From contig NZ_JARVCO010000010.1 of NCBI RefSeq assembly GCF_034531395.1, forward strand, positions 1 to 64,000: DNA of 64,000 nt, read 5' to 3'. Both the position numbers and the translations under genes were made by a program. Below are positions 1 to 8,466 of this stretch, piece by piece; the first letter of the stretch is position 1, and every line of letters starts with the position of its first letter. The notes below the pieces were generated by a model. The model did no database searches and was not told the origin of the DNA. It was given only the letters and a program-made list of their open reading frames with translations. The DNA comes from Pontiella agarivorans. Its GTDB lineage: Bacteria; Verrucomicrobiota; Kiritimatiellia; Kiritimatiellales; Pontiellaceae.

Positions 1-376
1 CTTTCTTTTTGGCGGCCTTTTTCTTCGTCGCCTTCTTTTTCGCAGGCGCTTTTTTAACAGCCTTCTTCTTGGCGACTTTCTTTTTCGCCGGGGCCTTCTT
101 CACCGCTTTCTTTTTGGCGGCCTTTTTCTTCGTCGCTTTCTTAACGACCTTCTTCTTGGCGACTTTCTTTTTCGCAGGAGCCTTCTTTACCGCTTTCTTT
201 TTGGTGGATTTTTTCTTCGCCGGAGCCTTTTTGGCAATCTTCTTTTTGGCCGGAGCTTTCTTCACCGCTTTTTTCTTAACAGCCTTTTTCTTGGCGACTT
301 TCTTTTTAACCGGTGCCTTTTTAACTGCTTTCTTTTTCACAGCCTTCTTCTTCGCTGCCTTTTTCTTCGCTGCCAT
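1..376 (-). CDS. Histone H1-like Lys/Ala-rich DNA-binding protein (partial)
   Basis: The reading frame runs leftward from an ATG at 376 and leaves the window, so the C-terminus is missing. The visible 125 residues are almost only Lys, Ala, Val and Pro in repeats such as [15 protein letters not shown], giving an extremely basic, disordered chain. This resembles eukaryotic histone H1 tails and the chlamydial Hc1/Hc2 or AlgP-type proteins, which bind and compact DNA. A strong Shine-Dalgarno sequence (AAGGAGG) lies 7 bases upstream of the ATG and fixes the start. No folded domain is visible. A nucleoid role is inferred from composition only. The opposite strand reads as a Phe/Ala-rich open frame, which is a shadow of the repeats. 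Confidence 0.85.
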   Translation of the reverse strand, partial: MAAKKKAAKKKAVKKKAVKKAPVKKKVAKKKAVKKKAVKKAPAKKKIAKKAPAKKKSTKKKAVKKAPAKKKVAKKKVVKKATKKKAAKKKAVKKAPAKKKVAKKKAVKKAPAKKKATKKKAAKKK

Positions 377-812
377 TGTGGCCTCCTTAGTTTTTACTCC
401 TGACCAACGATCATCTCCCCATTCCTGCGTGTCTTGTCCGAGTTACACTTTGTTAAAGATGCTTGAATGATCGTCCTTCTGAAAATGTTTATAAGCACAA
501 TGTTAATTTTATGCAAATGGTTTGAGTTATAAAAACTCATGGTGTCATTGGGGTTACAACAATAAGACCAACGGCCATGAACACTCACGCCCCCCGTGAA
601 GCAGGACATAGCAACAACAGGAAAATGAATCTCGTTACCTGGAACGAATAAACCACTTTACCCAACCCACTGCTTTTTTATGGACGCCGGTCCTTTACGT
701 AACGAAAGAGCCGGACCGCACGTTCAACAGCGCTTTCTGTGTCGTGAAGAAAGGCAACAAATCAATTGGCATGAGAATGATCTATCCTCTCCCGGAAACC
801 TGATCTGTGCAC
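377..812. other. Intergenic region, no gene seen
   Basis: About 435 bases lie between the divergent-looking 5' end of the histone-like gene and the infB terminator. The only structure I see is a short hairpin GAGTT-ATAAA-AACTC near 523-537. The stretch must hold the minus-strand promoter of the histone-like gene, but no convincing -35/-10 pair could be assigned. Confidence 0.5.
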
Positions 813-841
813 AAAAAAACCGTTCGCAGCACGAACGGTTT
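813..841 (-). terminator. Rho-independent terminator after infB
   Basis: On the minus strand an AACCGTTCG stem pairs with CGAACGGTT and is followed by a run of seven T. It starts about 25 bases after the infB stop codon and so closes the nusA-infB unit. Confidence 0.85.
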
Positions 842-865
842 TCGATGAATCTTTCAAGCAGCAGA

Positions 866-3001
866 TCAGAGTTCCTGCGTAATCTTTTCAACGATGTACG
901 CCTGAATTGTATCCCCGGATTCGAAGTTCGTAAAGTTGTCCGGACGAATACCGCACTCCTGACCCTGGCGAACTTCAGAAGCGTCGTTCTGGAAGCGCTT
1001 AAGCGAACCGATGAGCCCTTCGAACAGAATATCTCTGCCGCGTTTAATGCGGATACTTGCTTTAGCTGTAACCCGGCCGCTCATCACCATACAACCGGCG
1101 ATCTTGCTTTTCTTGCTGAGCTCAAATACTTCCCTGATTTCAGCTTCGCCGATCACCTGTTCACGCAGCTCAGGCTCCAGGAGCCCCTTCATCGCGCTTT
1201 CAACATCTTCGATCAGTTCGTAGATGATGCTGTACAGACGGATCTCAACACCCTCGCGTTTCGCCGCAGCGTTGGCTCCGTTTTCTTTCCCGGTGTGGAA
1301 GCCGAGAATAATGGCATCCGATGCACTCGCCAGCATGACATCATTCACCGTAATGTTTCCGACATCGTTGGAGATAATATTGATTTCCACTTTGTCGCTT
1401 TTGATGCCGCTGAGTGAATGCGCAATCGCCTCTACCGAACCTTGCACGTCGGCTTTGATGATTACTTTCAGCTCTTTCTTCTCGCCGCCGACTCCGGCGG
1501 TACCGAACAGATCATCAAGTGACATCTTTTTCGGCGCTGCCGCACCGGCACCGCCCAGCTGATTCTGGCGTTCTTCCGCCTGCAGTTCTTCAGAAATCGC
1601 CCGGGCTTCTTTATCACTGCCCATGGTCTGAAATTCATCACCTGCTCCCGGCGCATTGGTCAGACCGAGAATCTTAACTGCGGTTGAAGGACCGGCCGTA
1701 CGGATCTTTTTCCCCTGATCGGAAATCAGCGCTTTAATGCGACCCCAGTACTGTCCGCAGATGATCGGATCACCGACTTTCAGTGTCCCTTCTTTCACCA
1801 GCACAGACGCCGTCGGTCCCATACCCTGTTCCATCTGAGCCTCAACCACAAAACCATTGGCCGGTTTATTGGGATTGGCTTTCAGCTCCAGCATTTCGGA
1901 TTCAAGCAGAATACGTTCAAGCAAACTGTCAATACCTTCTCCGGTATGCGCACTGACCGGAATACAGCCGATATCGCCGCCCCAGTCCTCCACCATCACT
2001 TCATGTTCCTGAAGCTGCTGTTTTACGCGATCGGGATTAGCCGAACGCAGGTCCATTTTATTCATGGCAATAATCATGCAGACGCCGGCCGCTTTCGCAT
2101 GCCGAAGTGCTTCAAGCGTCTGAGGCATTACACCGTCATCGGCTGCAACCACCAGCACCACGATATCCGTCAGATTTGCCCCGCGGGCACGCATGGCGGT
2201 AAACGCGGCATGGCCCGGTGTATCGAGAAAAGTGATTTTATGATCATTGAGCTCCACCGTATATGCGCCAATGTGCTGGGTAATCCCGCCGGACTCACCG
2301 GCGGTCACCCGCGTGTCGCGAACTTTATCGAGCAGCGACGTTTTACCGTGGTCAACGTGGCCCATAAACGTAACCACCGGCGGGCGCGGAAGCAAAGCAT
2401 CCGGAGTATCCGGAAGCTCCTGCTTCTTCTTGGCCGCCGCTTTCTTTGCGGATGCCTTGGGCTGCTGCGGTGCGGCCTTTTTCTTTTCTTCCTTGCGGAC
2501 CGTAAAGCCGTGTTTCGCACCGATCTCTTTGGCCACCTTCAGATCAATCTCTGCATTGATCGATGCAAAGACGTTCATTTTCATCAGTTCAGCAATGACA
2601 ACATTCGGCTTGAGATCCATCATCTCCGCGAACTCTTTCACAACCACCTTCGGCTTTTTCAGCTCAATCAGGCCAGGCTCTTTCGAGGGTGCAGCCGCCG
2701 GCGCGGCTTCCTCGGCAGGAGCCTGCTTTTCAGCCGGAGCTTCCTGAACGGCCGGTTCGTCGGCAGCCGGAATCTCTTCAGCAGCCGGAGCTTCCTGCTC
2801 CGGTTCCGCTTCGGCCTCGGAATTATCTTCGCGGGCCTCGTCAATGGAAGCATAGCCCAGCTCGTCGCAGACCTGGGCAATCTGTTCATCGTTCAGCTCG
2901 GCATCCGGGCCATCGACAGCAATGTCGATATCGCCCAGAATCTCTATCAGTTCATCGGCAGAAACGCCGACATCTTTTGCAGTTTGTACTACAGTCATCA
3001 T
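866..3001 (-). CDS. infB: Translation initiation factor IF-2
   Basis: Cytosolic GTPase that brings initiator tRNA to the 30S subunit. The protein is 711 residues, close to the short Bacillus-type IF-2 and shorter than the E. coli long form. Order: an N-terminal helical segment (about 1-60), an acidic Ala/Pro/Glu-rich linker (60-110), an IF2_N-type segment (about 115-165), a Lys-rich linker, then the G domain with GHVDHGKT at 214-221, DTPGH at 260-264 and NKMD at 314-317, followed by the IF-2 beta-barrel and C-terminal domains. The ATG overlaps the nusA stop (ATGATGA), implying translational coupling. A second in-frame ATG follows directly. A rho-independent terminator follows the gene. Confidence 0.97.
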   Translation of the reverse strand: MMTVVQTAKDVGVSADELIEILGDIDIAVDGPDAELNDEQIAQVCDELGYASIDEAREDNSEAEAEPEQEAPAAEEIPAADEPAVQEAPAEKQAPAEEAAPAAAPSKEPGLIELKKPKVVVKEFAEMMDLKPNVVIAELMKMNVFASINAEIDLKVAKEIGAKHGFTVRKEEKKKAAPQQPKASAKKAAAKKKQELPDTPDALLPRPPVVTFMGHVDHGKTSLLDKVRDTRVTAGESGGITQHIGAYTVELNDHKITFLDTPGHAAFTAMRARGANLTDIVVLVVAADDGVMPQTLEALRHAKAAGVCMIIAMNKMDLRSANPDRVKQQLQEHEVMVEDWGGDIGCIPVSAHTGEGIDSLLERILLESEMLELKANPNKPANGFVVEAQMEQGMGPTASVLVKEGTLKVGDPIICGQYWGRIKALISDQGKKIRTAGPSTAVKILGLTNAPGAGDEFQTMGSDKEARAISEELQAEERQNQLGGAGAAAPKKMSLDDLFGTAGVGGEKKELKVIIKADVQGSVEAIAHSLSGIKSDKVEINIISNDVGNITVNDVMLASASDAIILGFHTGKENGANAAAKREGVEIRLYSIIYELIEDVESAMKGLLEPELREQVIGEAEIREVFELSKKSKIAGCMVMSGRVTAKASIRIKRGRDILFEGLIGSLKRFQNDASEVRQGQECGIRPDNFTNFESGDTIQAYIVEKITQEL

Positions 3002-4185
3002 TCTGAAATCTCACCATGTTCTTTAATGTATTCACCTTCGGCAGCATACCAGATTGATTTGGCCTGCTCGCGGGAAATGCCCTCGATAGAAGAAAGGTCG
3101 TCCATATCGGCCGCCAAAATTCCTTCCAGGGTCAGGAAGCCGGAGAAGACCAGCTTTTCTGAAAATTCGTCGCCGATACCTTCGATCGCCGCCAACTTTG
3201 TGACCGCGACAGCAACGCGTTCCTCAAAGTCCATACTCTCTTCATCCTTCTGGATGTCGACCCGCCAGCCAGTCAGCTTGGAGGTCAGGCGCGCATTCTG
3301 GCCGCGTTTACCGATGGCCAGCGAAAGCTGATCCGGCTCAACCGTAACCTGCACGGTCTGCGTCTCTTCATCGGCATCCACACTTTTCAGACGCGCCGGC
3401 GCAAGCGCATTGGTAATCAAGGTGTGGATATCTTCACTCCAGCGGACAATATCTATTTTTTCGCCGGAGAGTTCGCGCACAATATTTTTGACCCGCATGC
3501 CGCGCATGCCGACGCAGGCCCCAACCGGGTCCACCCGCTCGTCATAGGAAATGACCGCCACTTTGGAGCGGTAGCCCGCTTCTCGGGCAATGCCTTTAAT
3601 CTCCATCGTTCCATCAGAAATTTCCGACACCTCCAGCTCAAACAGACGCCGGACAAAATCAGGATGATTGCGCGAAAGCACAATTTCAGGTCCACGCTCC
3701 CGTTCGCGTACATTCTGGATGATGGCGCGAATACGCTCACCGACTTCATACTCTTCAGTCGGAACACGTTCCTTAGAAGGCATGATGGCCTCGCCGTGCT
3801 CGAGCTCGATCACAACATCCGAACGATCAAAACGGGTAACAGTACCCGTGATGATTTCACCGATACGGTCTTTATACTCTTCGAAGATCAGTTCCTTCTC
3901 GGCATTGCGTATTTTCTGCATGATCACCTGTTTGGCAGTCTGGGCAGCAATACGACCGAGGCGCGGAGGAGTGGTTTCAATTTCAGAACCGTCCGAAAGC
4001 TTCCGGTACGCCTTCTGTTCAAACGTTTTCCGATCAATGGAAATACGCAGGGTGTCGTCTTCCATGCCATTCTTTTCCGCCACGCTCTGAAGCGCCAGCT
4101 CAATGGCACGTACAATCACATCACGCTCAACGCCGCGCTCGCTTTCCATGTACTCGACAACGGCTTTCAGCTCTGCAGGATTCAT
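2998..4185 (-). CDS. nusA: Transcription termination/antitermination factor NusA
   Basis: RNA-polymerase-associated elongation factor that modulates pausing, termination and antitermination. An upstream in-frame GTG exists, but an AAGGAGG site lies between it and the ATG at 4185, so 395 residues is the better start. The NusA N-terminal domain is followed by an S1 domain (about 105-175), KH domains with GACVGMRG (about 222) and AIGKRGQN (about 290), and a single helix-hairpin-helix-like tail. The tail is shorter than the two acidic repeats of E. coli NusA. It is followed directly by infB with a 4-base overlap. No rimP lies upstream, unlike the usual rimP-nusA-infB order. Confidence 0.96.
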   Translation of the reverse strand: MNPAELKAVVEYMESERGVERDVIVRAIELALQSVAEKNGMEDDTLRISIDRKTFEQKAYRKLSDGSEIETTPPRLGRIAAQTAKQVIMQKIRNAEKELIFEEYKDRIGEIITGTVTRFDRSDVVIELEHGEAIMPSKERVPTEEYEVGERIRAIIQNVRERERGPEIVLSRNHPDFVRRLFELEVSEISDGTMEIKGIAREAGYRSKVAVISYDERVDPVGACVGMRGMRVKNIVRELSGEKIDIVRWSEDIHTLITNALAPARLKSVDADEETQTVQVTVEPDQLSLAIGKRGQNARLTSKLTGWRVDIQKDEESMDFEERVAVAVTKLAAIEGIGDEFSEKLVFSGFLTLEGILAADMDDLSSIEGISREQAKSIWYAAEGEYIKEHGEISE

Positions 4186-4239
4186 AACCGCTACCTCCTT
4201 CACTCAACCTTCAATTTCAAATAACCGGCCCCTTTATCG

Positions 4240-4268
4240 AAAAAGAGCGGCCGATGGGGCCACTCTTT
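4240..4268 (-). terminator. Terminator-like hairpin in the nusA leader (possible attenuator)
   Basis: On the minus strand GAGTGGCC pairs with GGCCGCTC around a short loop and is followed by TTTTTC. It lies between the predicted nusA promoter and the nusA ribosome-binding site, so it would be transcribed as part of the leader. Such a placement suggests attenuation, possibly by NusA itself; that role is inference. Confidence 0.6.
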
Positions 4269-4297
4269 ACCAGAGCCAAAATATCAACAAGACGTGG

Positions 4298-4326
4298 AAG
4301 CTACTCCTCCACCCCCGCCCCGTCAA
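4298..4326 (-). promoter_or_regulatory. Predicted promoter of nusA-infB
   Basis: On the minus strand TTGACG and TAGCTT are separated by exactly 17 bases. The start site would fall near 4290, giving a leader of about 105 bases before the nusA ATG. Confidence 0.6.
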
Positions 4327-4513
4327 GGGCCAATCCGGGCAAATCCCGGCCCGCCAAACACAAAAATACGGACCGCACACCGACATACCCGCCCATGACA
4401 GAACATTGATTCATACCCCGCCCACGCGGCTTTTTCCCCTGCAGACTCAGGCAGTTTGTGTGATTAGCCCGATACTTACGAATCCGGTGAAATACAGATG
4501 GGTTGAAGAAAAG

Positions 4514-4589
4514 TGGAGCCAATGATCGGAGTCGAACCGATGACCTATTCATTACGAGTGAATTGCTCTACCAACTGAGCTACATTGGC
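4514..4589 (-). tRNA. tRNA-Thr (anticodon CGU)
   Basis: A 76-base cloverleaf on the minus strand: acceptor GCCAATG paired with CATTGGC, D-arm GCTC-AGTTGGTA-GAGC, anticodon stem ATTCA/TGAAT with loop CTCGTAA (anticodon CGT), and T-arm with TTCGACT. Discriminator T and an encoded CCA end are present. It lies upstream of nusA on the same strand, recalling the tRNA gene metY that precedes nusA-infB in E. coli. Confidence 0.96.
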
Positions 4590-4609
4590 CACTTGAAAGA
4601 AGGCCTGAG

Positions 4610-4638
4610 TGTTTACGAAAATCGGGGGACGGGGTCAA
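4610..4638 (-). promoter_or_regulatory. Predicted promoter of tRNA-Thr
   Basis: On the minus strand TTGACC and TAAACA are 17 bases apart. The -10 box is weak (three of six consensus bases), but the predicted start near 4603 is about 14 bases before the mature tRNA 5' end. Confidence 0.45.
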
Positions 4639-4748
4639 CCCGGATTTACAGCTTTTCACGGTCAGCCGGAAAGCGGATTGAGCGGCACAGGCTGTTTCGG
4701 TACGGTCAGAGAGAACCGAAATGCACCGGATTCATCAGCGGCCCGGTT

Positions 4749-5144
4749 TTATGTGCCCGAAATTGCGGCCTGCCACTCCTCGCTGTCGGGGCCGACCACA
4801 CATTCGTTGTTGACCCGCATGGCAAGGCGTTTTTTACATTTCGACACAACATCGGAAAACTCACCGGCCGGGATGGAGCCCACGGATTCAACCAGCGCCT
4901 GCCAGTGCGGTTCATTCTGTTCCGCCAACTGATAGTAAACCCATTTGCCGGATTTTTTCTGGGCCAGCAGGCCGGCTTTGTAGAGCATTTTCAGATTCCG
5001 GGAGGCATTGTACTGCGTATCGCCGGTCACATCCATGGCTTCGGCCACGGTGATGCATTGGTCCACGTGGATCAGCAACCAGAACAGGCGCAGCCGATGA
5101 GGCTCTGCAAGGGCTTTGAGGGCATCGATATATTCTTCATTCAT
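4749..5144 (-). CDS. ArsR/SmtB-family transcriptional regulator
   Basis: A 131-residue winged-helix repressor of the ArsR family, with the typical start ALAEPHRLRLFWLL, recognition helix region around NASRNLKMLYKAGLL and wing GKWVYYQL. Family members bind promoter DNA and release it on binding metal or metalloid ions. A Cys at about residue 30 (HVDQCITVAEAM) and later Cys residues could be ligands, but no classic ELCVCDL motif is present, so the inducer is unknown. It is last in a three-gene minus-strand operon after a permease, overlaps the preceding small gene by 8 bases and has an AAGGA site. It probably controls the palindrome upstream of the permease. Confidence 0.88.
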   Translation of the reverse strand: MNEEYIDALKALAEPHRLRLFWLLIHVDQCITVAEAMDVTGDTQYNASRNLKMLYKAGLLAQKKSGKWVYYQLAEQNEPHWQALVESVGSIPAGEFSDVVSKCKKRLAMRVNNECVVGPDSEEWQAAISGT

Positions 5145-5466
5145 GACGGTCCTTCTGATTCACTAAACCGGCAATCATGATAGCAATTCCGAGCAAACAT
5201 ACCACTCCGGAATGCATCGCATGAAAGGCCAGTGCCGCCCCCCGCTCTCCGGAAAACAACGCCATCCAGAAAATCGGGCAGCACAACCCCAGCAGGGCCA
5301 TATTCCGACCGGCTTTAACCTGCCCGGACATACTGCCTCCTTTAATAAGGGTGGTAATCACCAGATACAGATAGCGGTATGCACACCATTTGCTCATACA
5401 GGAGATGAGTCGCCTGCCGGACATTCCCTCTTTCTCCTTCGATTGCATATCGGTCGTTTTTTCCAT
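5137..5466 (-). CDS. Small membrane protein between permease and ArsR
   Basis: Unrecognised protein. Two starts are plausible: ATG at 5466 (109 residues, AAGGAG site 9 bases upstream) or ATG at 5331 (64 residues, stronger AAAGGAGG site). The shorter form contains two hydrophobic segments (around MALLGLCCPIFWMALF and SGVVCLLGIAIMIAGLV), so it is a probable two-helix inner-membrane protein. The N-terminal extension of the longer form is basic with scattered Cys. It lies within the permease-ArsR operon and overlaps arsR by 8 bases. A role linked to the permease is inferred from position only. Confidence 0.6.
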   Translation of the reverse strand: MEKTTDMQSKEKEGMSGRRLISCMSKWCAYRYLYLVITTLIKGGSMSGQVKAGRNMALLGLCCPIFWMALFSGERGAALAFHAMHSGVVCLLGIAIMIAGLVNQKDRHE

Positions 5467-5491
5467 TTCGGGAATCTCCTTTAAGGCGCTG

Positions 5492-5525
5492 TTCTCCGCC
5501 GCCGTAATACGCCGGCGGCGGAGAA
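5492..5525. repeat. Strong GC hairpin inside the permease operon
   Basis: Twelve-base perfect arms (TTCTCCGCCGCC and its complement) around a 10-base loop lie between the permease and the next gene. No T-run follows on either strand, so it is more likely an mRNA-stabilising or REP-like hairpin than a terminator. Confidence 0.6.
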
Positions 5526-5543
5526 GACCACGCGGTTACCGGG

Positions 5544-6518
5544 TTAAAGGACGTATTGAACCAGAACACCGCCGCAGACTGCGGTGATCAGGACAATGGT
5601 GATAAATGCGATTACCGCTTTGGGTTTGAGCACGGAGGAGACCAGCGCAATTTCCGGCAGACTGGCACCGGTCCCTCCGATGATCAGGGCAATGGCCGGA
5701 CCGAGGCCCATGCCTTTGGCGATCAGCACCTTGAGCAACGGAACCGCCATTTCAATGCGCAGATACACCGGAACACCGATCACGGCGGAGATGATAATTG
5801 AAAGCAGACTGTCGCCGCCGACATATTTTTCAACAATTTCAGCCGAGAGATAGGCCGCCGACACCCCGCTGATCAAAGCCCCGATCAATACATACGGAAT
5901 AATTTTTTTGAACAGCACCCACGCGAAACGAATGGCCAGCACCGGCTTTTTCGTCTCACCGGAACCTGCAGCAGTACCCGGACAGCAGGTTGGCTGCGGT
6001 TCGGGCTTCGGTTCAGGCTCTGCGCCGCAGCAGGAGACGGGAGCACACCCGGAGTCCGCCTTTTTATCGCCCAGCTCTTCGCCCCGCCTGATCTCATTTT
6101 TCCAAGGGGTTTTCGTAATAAACCAGCCGCCGATAATCGCCGAAATGAAGGTAATCGCAAAATAACTGGCGGTGACCTTGAACCCGAAAACAGCATACAC
6201 CATGGCCAGAACCACAAAGTTGCAAAGCGGAGCCGAAATCAGAAAACTCAGCACCGTACCCAGGTTTACCCCCATCGTGGCCATGCCCATGGTCAACGGA
6301 ACAACGGATGCGCTGCAGAACGGGGTGAGCATCCCCAGAAAGGCTCCCAGCAACGGACCGAACCGCTCATGTTTCGTCAGTTTTTTCTGCAGTTTGTCCT
6401 GCGGAATATATTCCCGCATAAAACCCGTCAGCACCGATACCACGGCGATAACAATAACGAGCGCTCCGCCCACATGAACAAATTCTTCCAATGCAACAGT
6501 CAGTTTTTCAGCATTCAT
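5544..6518 (-). CDS. Permease of the ArsP/YraQ (DUF318) type
   Basis: A 324-residue inner-membrane protein with about eight hydrophobic helices. The first half holds the TPFCSAS motif near residue 67 and SAPLCN, typical of the ArsP/YraQ permease family, some members of which export organoarsenicals. The cytosolic loop around residues 155-190 is unusual: it is rich in Cys, Pro and Glu (SGCAPVSCCG, then PTCCPG) and could bind soft metal ions. First gene of an operon with a small membrane protein and an ArsR regulator. The exact substrate is not shown by the sequence; a metalloid or metal is inferred from the regulator. Confidence 0.85.
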   Translation of the reverse strand: MNAEKLTVALEEFVHVGGALVIVIAVVSVLTGFMREYIPQDKLQKKLTKHERFGPLLGAFLGMLTPFCSASVVPLTMGMATMGVNLGTVLSFLISAPLCNFVVLAMVYAVFGFKVTASYFAITFISAIIGGWFITKTPWKNEIRRGEELGDKKADSGCAPVSCCGAEPEPKPEPQPTCCPGTAAGSGETKKPVLAIRFAWVLFKKIIPYVLIGALISGVSAAYLSAEIVEKYVGGDSLLSIIISAVIGVPVYLRIEMAVPLLKVLIAKGMGLGPAIALIIGGTGASLPEIALVSSVLKPKAVIAFITIVLITAVCGGVLVQYVL

Positions 6519-6566
6519 AATCCTGCCTGGTTAAGGGTTAATTTAAAAACGTCCGCGCATAATTAC

Positions 6567-6590
6567 ATACTTGCACATGTCTGCAAGTAT
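6567..6590. promoter_or_regulatory. Palindromic operator upstream of the permease operon
   Basis: Nine-base perfect arms ATACTTGCA/TGCAAGTAT around six bases lie about 50-70 bases upstream of the permease ATG, in an AT-rich stretch with TTGACA-like and TATGTAAT-like boxes on the minus strand. This is the expected form and place of an ArsR-family operator. Confidence 0.7.
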
Positions 6591-6727
6591 AATGTCAAAA
6601 ATTCGGGGCGAGGCGGTTTTTCGGAAATTTCGGGCCTTCGATCGGGTTTTCTGCAACAGCGGATTCTGTCCGCTCCGCCGACGCCCATATGCCGCACAGC
6701 CTATCGCAGATGAACCGGAAACAGATC

Positions 6728-7552
6728 TCAGTGCATCGAAGAAAGCAGGTTCAGTTGCTCGTTCAAATCCTGCCAAAGTGTATCGGTTGCAAACTCTTCA
6801 TACTGGCCGTTGATGTCGGCCATATCCATAACGGTGACCCACGGGGAGCCGTCAACCCGGAAGGCTTCAAGGCGGAATTTACGAAGTCCCCGGCCGTTGG
6901 CCAGCTTCAGATGCTCGCACTTGAAAATAGTCTGAATGACTTTCCGTTTTATAAAACTGCCGGTTTCAAACCGGAGATTGGCATCGGTGATATAGGCCAC
7001 CTCGCGCCCGTTGGCATCTTTCCAGACCACTTTGGCATCCTCAAGCTGCAGCAGGGTTTTGGCATTGATGGCCTTCGGCGGAAATTTCGGCAGCGAATCA
7101 TCCGCCTTATCCGGCGGGCGGAACCCCACCACCGCCCCGAGCCGACGGCCGATTCCACTGAGAATCAGCGGTTCCCAGTTTCCCGTGTTTGGAACCTGCC
7201 GGAAGGTCATTTCCATATTCCTGATGCTCAACTCGCGTACAAACGGCGTCTCTTTGGAGAAGAAGAACAACCAGTTGAACTTCATCTTCACATCGGGCAT
7301 TTCCACCCCCTGGAAACTCAGCCCCTGAAGATGGAGTCCGCACAGCAGCGTCATCCCCGTTTTCTGGATGGAAATCGGCTGGCGGGTGCCGTTGGACAAC
7401 TTATCGACAATGGCCTGCCGCGTTCCCTCCAGCCGCGAAATAACATGCCCGCCGATATAGAGTATAATCAGAATAATCAGCGTTGTGACGGCATTCCGCT
7501 TGAAACGCTGCCATTTACTTTTTTTCGGCGGTGCTGTTTTTTTCTTAGCCAT
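6728..7552 (-). CDS. Membrane-anchored protein of unknown function
   Basis: A 274-residue protein starting at the ATG at 7552, which overlaps the proC stop by 8 bases; a longer frame upstream is just proC read out of phase. A Lys-rich N-terminus is followed by one transmembrane helix (about residues 19-37, VTTLIILIILYIGGHVI), then a soluble region rich in beta strands. This type-II topology puts the bulk in the periplasm and loosely recalls AsmA-like proteins, but no family motif is clear. It is the downstream partner of proC and ends about 140 bases before the ArsR-operon operator. Confidence 0.7.
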   Translation of the reverse strand: MAKKKTAPPKKSKWQRFKRNAVTTLIILIILYIGGHVISRLEGTRQAIVDKLSNGTRQPISIQKTGMTLLCGLHLQGLSFQGVEMPDVKMKFNWLFFFSKETPFVRELSIRNMEMTFRQVPNTGNWEPLILSGIGRRLGAVVGFRPPDKADDSLPKFPPKAINAKTLLQLEDAKVVWKDANGREVAYITDANLRFETGSFIKRKVIQTIFKCEHLKLANGRGLRKFRLEAFRVDGSPWVTVMDMADINGQYEEFATDTLWQDLNEQLNLLSSMH

Positions 7553-8342
7553 TTGCCAGTTCGATCGACCGCGTCTGCGCCGCTTTGAGCGCCGCCACAA
7601 CGGCATCCTTCACGCCGTGTTCTTCCAGCGTTGAAATGGCGGCATGGGTGGTGCCGCCTTTCGATGTTACTTTTGCACGCAGACCGGCCGCCTCTTCGCC
7701 CGATTCCCTCATCAGTTTAGCCGCTCCGATCACCGTTGAAAGCGCGAGTTCACGGGAAACTCCTTTTTCCAATCCCATCTGTTCCGCCGCTTCAAGCATA
7801 CTTTCGAGCAGATAAAAAACATAGGCCGGACCGCTGCCGCTCAGCGCCGTGACCGCATCGATTTCCTTCTCGTCAACCACAACCGCCACGCCAACCGCAC
7901 CGAGCAGATTGCAGGCAATTTCCACATCCGCTTCAACGGCAAATTCCCCGGCGGCAATCCCCGCAGCCCCTTCTCCGACCAGCGCCGGCGTATTCGGCAT
8001 CACCCTCACCACACGAATCGGTTTTCCATTGGCAATTTTAGCAGAAGGAATTCCGGCCATAATGCTGATCACCAGCGCGTCGGATTTAAGTGCGCGCTCA
8101 ATCTCCGGCCAGACGTCCGGAAAAATCTGCGGTTTAACCGAAAGCACAATGACATCCGCCTGCGCCACCGCCGCCGCGTTATCCGTAGTGCGCCCGACGC
8201 CGTACTGTTCGGTAAAATGGTCCAGCCGCTCTTCGTTAATATCCGTCACGCAGACATCCGCCGCTTCAACCACGTTCTGCTTAATGATCCCCGCAACAAT
8301 GGCTTCCGCCATGTTACCCGCTCCGATAAATGTAATTTTCAT
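7545..8342 (-). CDS. proC: Pyrroline-5-carboxylate reductase
   Basis: Cytosolic enzyme of the last step of proline synthesis, reducing 1-pyrroline-5-carboxylate with NAD(P)H. At 265 residues it has the normal length. The Rossmann start FIGAGNMAEAI, the VMPNTPALVGEGAAG segment and the C-terminal signature SGSGPAYVFYLLESM are all present. The Shine-Dalgarno AAAGGAAAT precedes the ATG. The stop overlaps the start of the downstream membrane-protein gene. Confidence 0.95.
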   Translation of the reverse strand: MKITFIGAGNMAEAIVAGIIKQNVVEAADVCVTDINEERLDHFTEQYGVGRTTDNAAAVAQADVIVLSVKPQIFPDVWPEIERALKSDALVISIMAGIPSAKIANGKPIRVVRVMPNTPALVGEGAAGIAAGEFAVEADVEIACNLLGAVGVAVVVDEKEIDAVTALSGSGPAYVFYLLESMLEAAEQMGLEKGVSRELALSTVIGAAKLMRESGEEAAGLRAKVTSKGGTTHAAISTLEEHGVKDAVVAALKAAQTRSIELANG

Positions 8343-8355
8343 GATGATTTCCTTT

Positions 8356-8445
8356 TACCACAGGGCGCACAGAGTACACAGAGGCTAATTGCTCAATCGC
8401 GCATCCAATCCCTTTTCCCTGTTGGCGGATTTTGATTCATCCGCC
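8356..8445. repeat. ACAGAG-type repeat and hairpin upstream of proC
   Basis: An ACCACAGGGCGCACAGAG element (about 8356-8383) belongs to a class of short intergenic repeats; a related inverted version lies at about 17390-17420. It is followed by a hairpin at 8424-8445 (GGCGGAT/ATCCGCC), which on the minus strand lies just after yggS and may help end its transcript. Confidence 0.5.
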
Positions 8446-8466
8446 GTGCGCTCGGGGGTTAAATCC

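Noticed and set aside
9-470. Phe/Ala-rich plus-strand open frame at the left edge
   Set aside because: It is the antisense of Lys/Ala codons (AAG/AAA/GCC) in the histone-like gene, which has a strong ribosome-binding site on the minus strand.
680-1417. Long plus-strand open frames over infB and nusA
   Set aside because: They are antisense to well-recognised IF-2 and NusA domains and lack family features.
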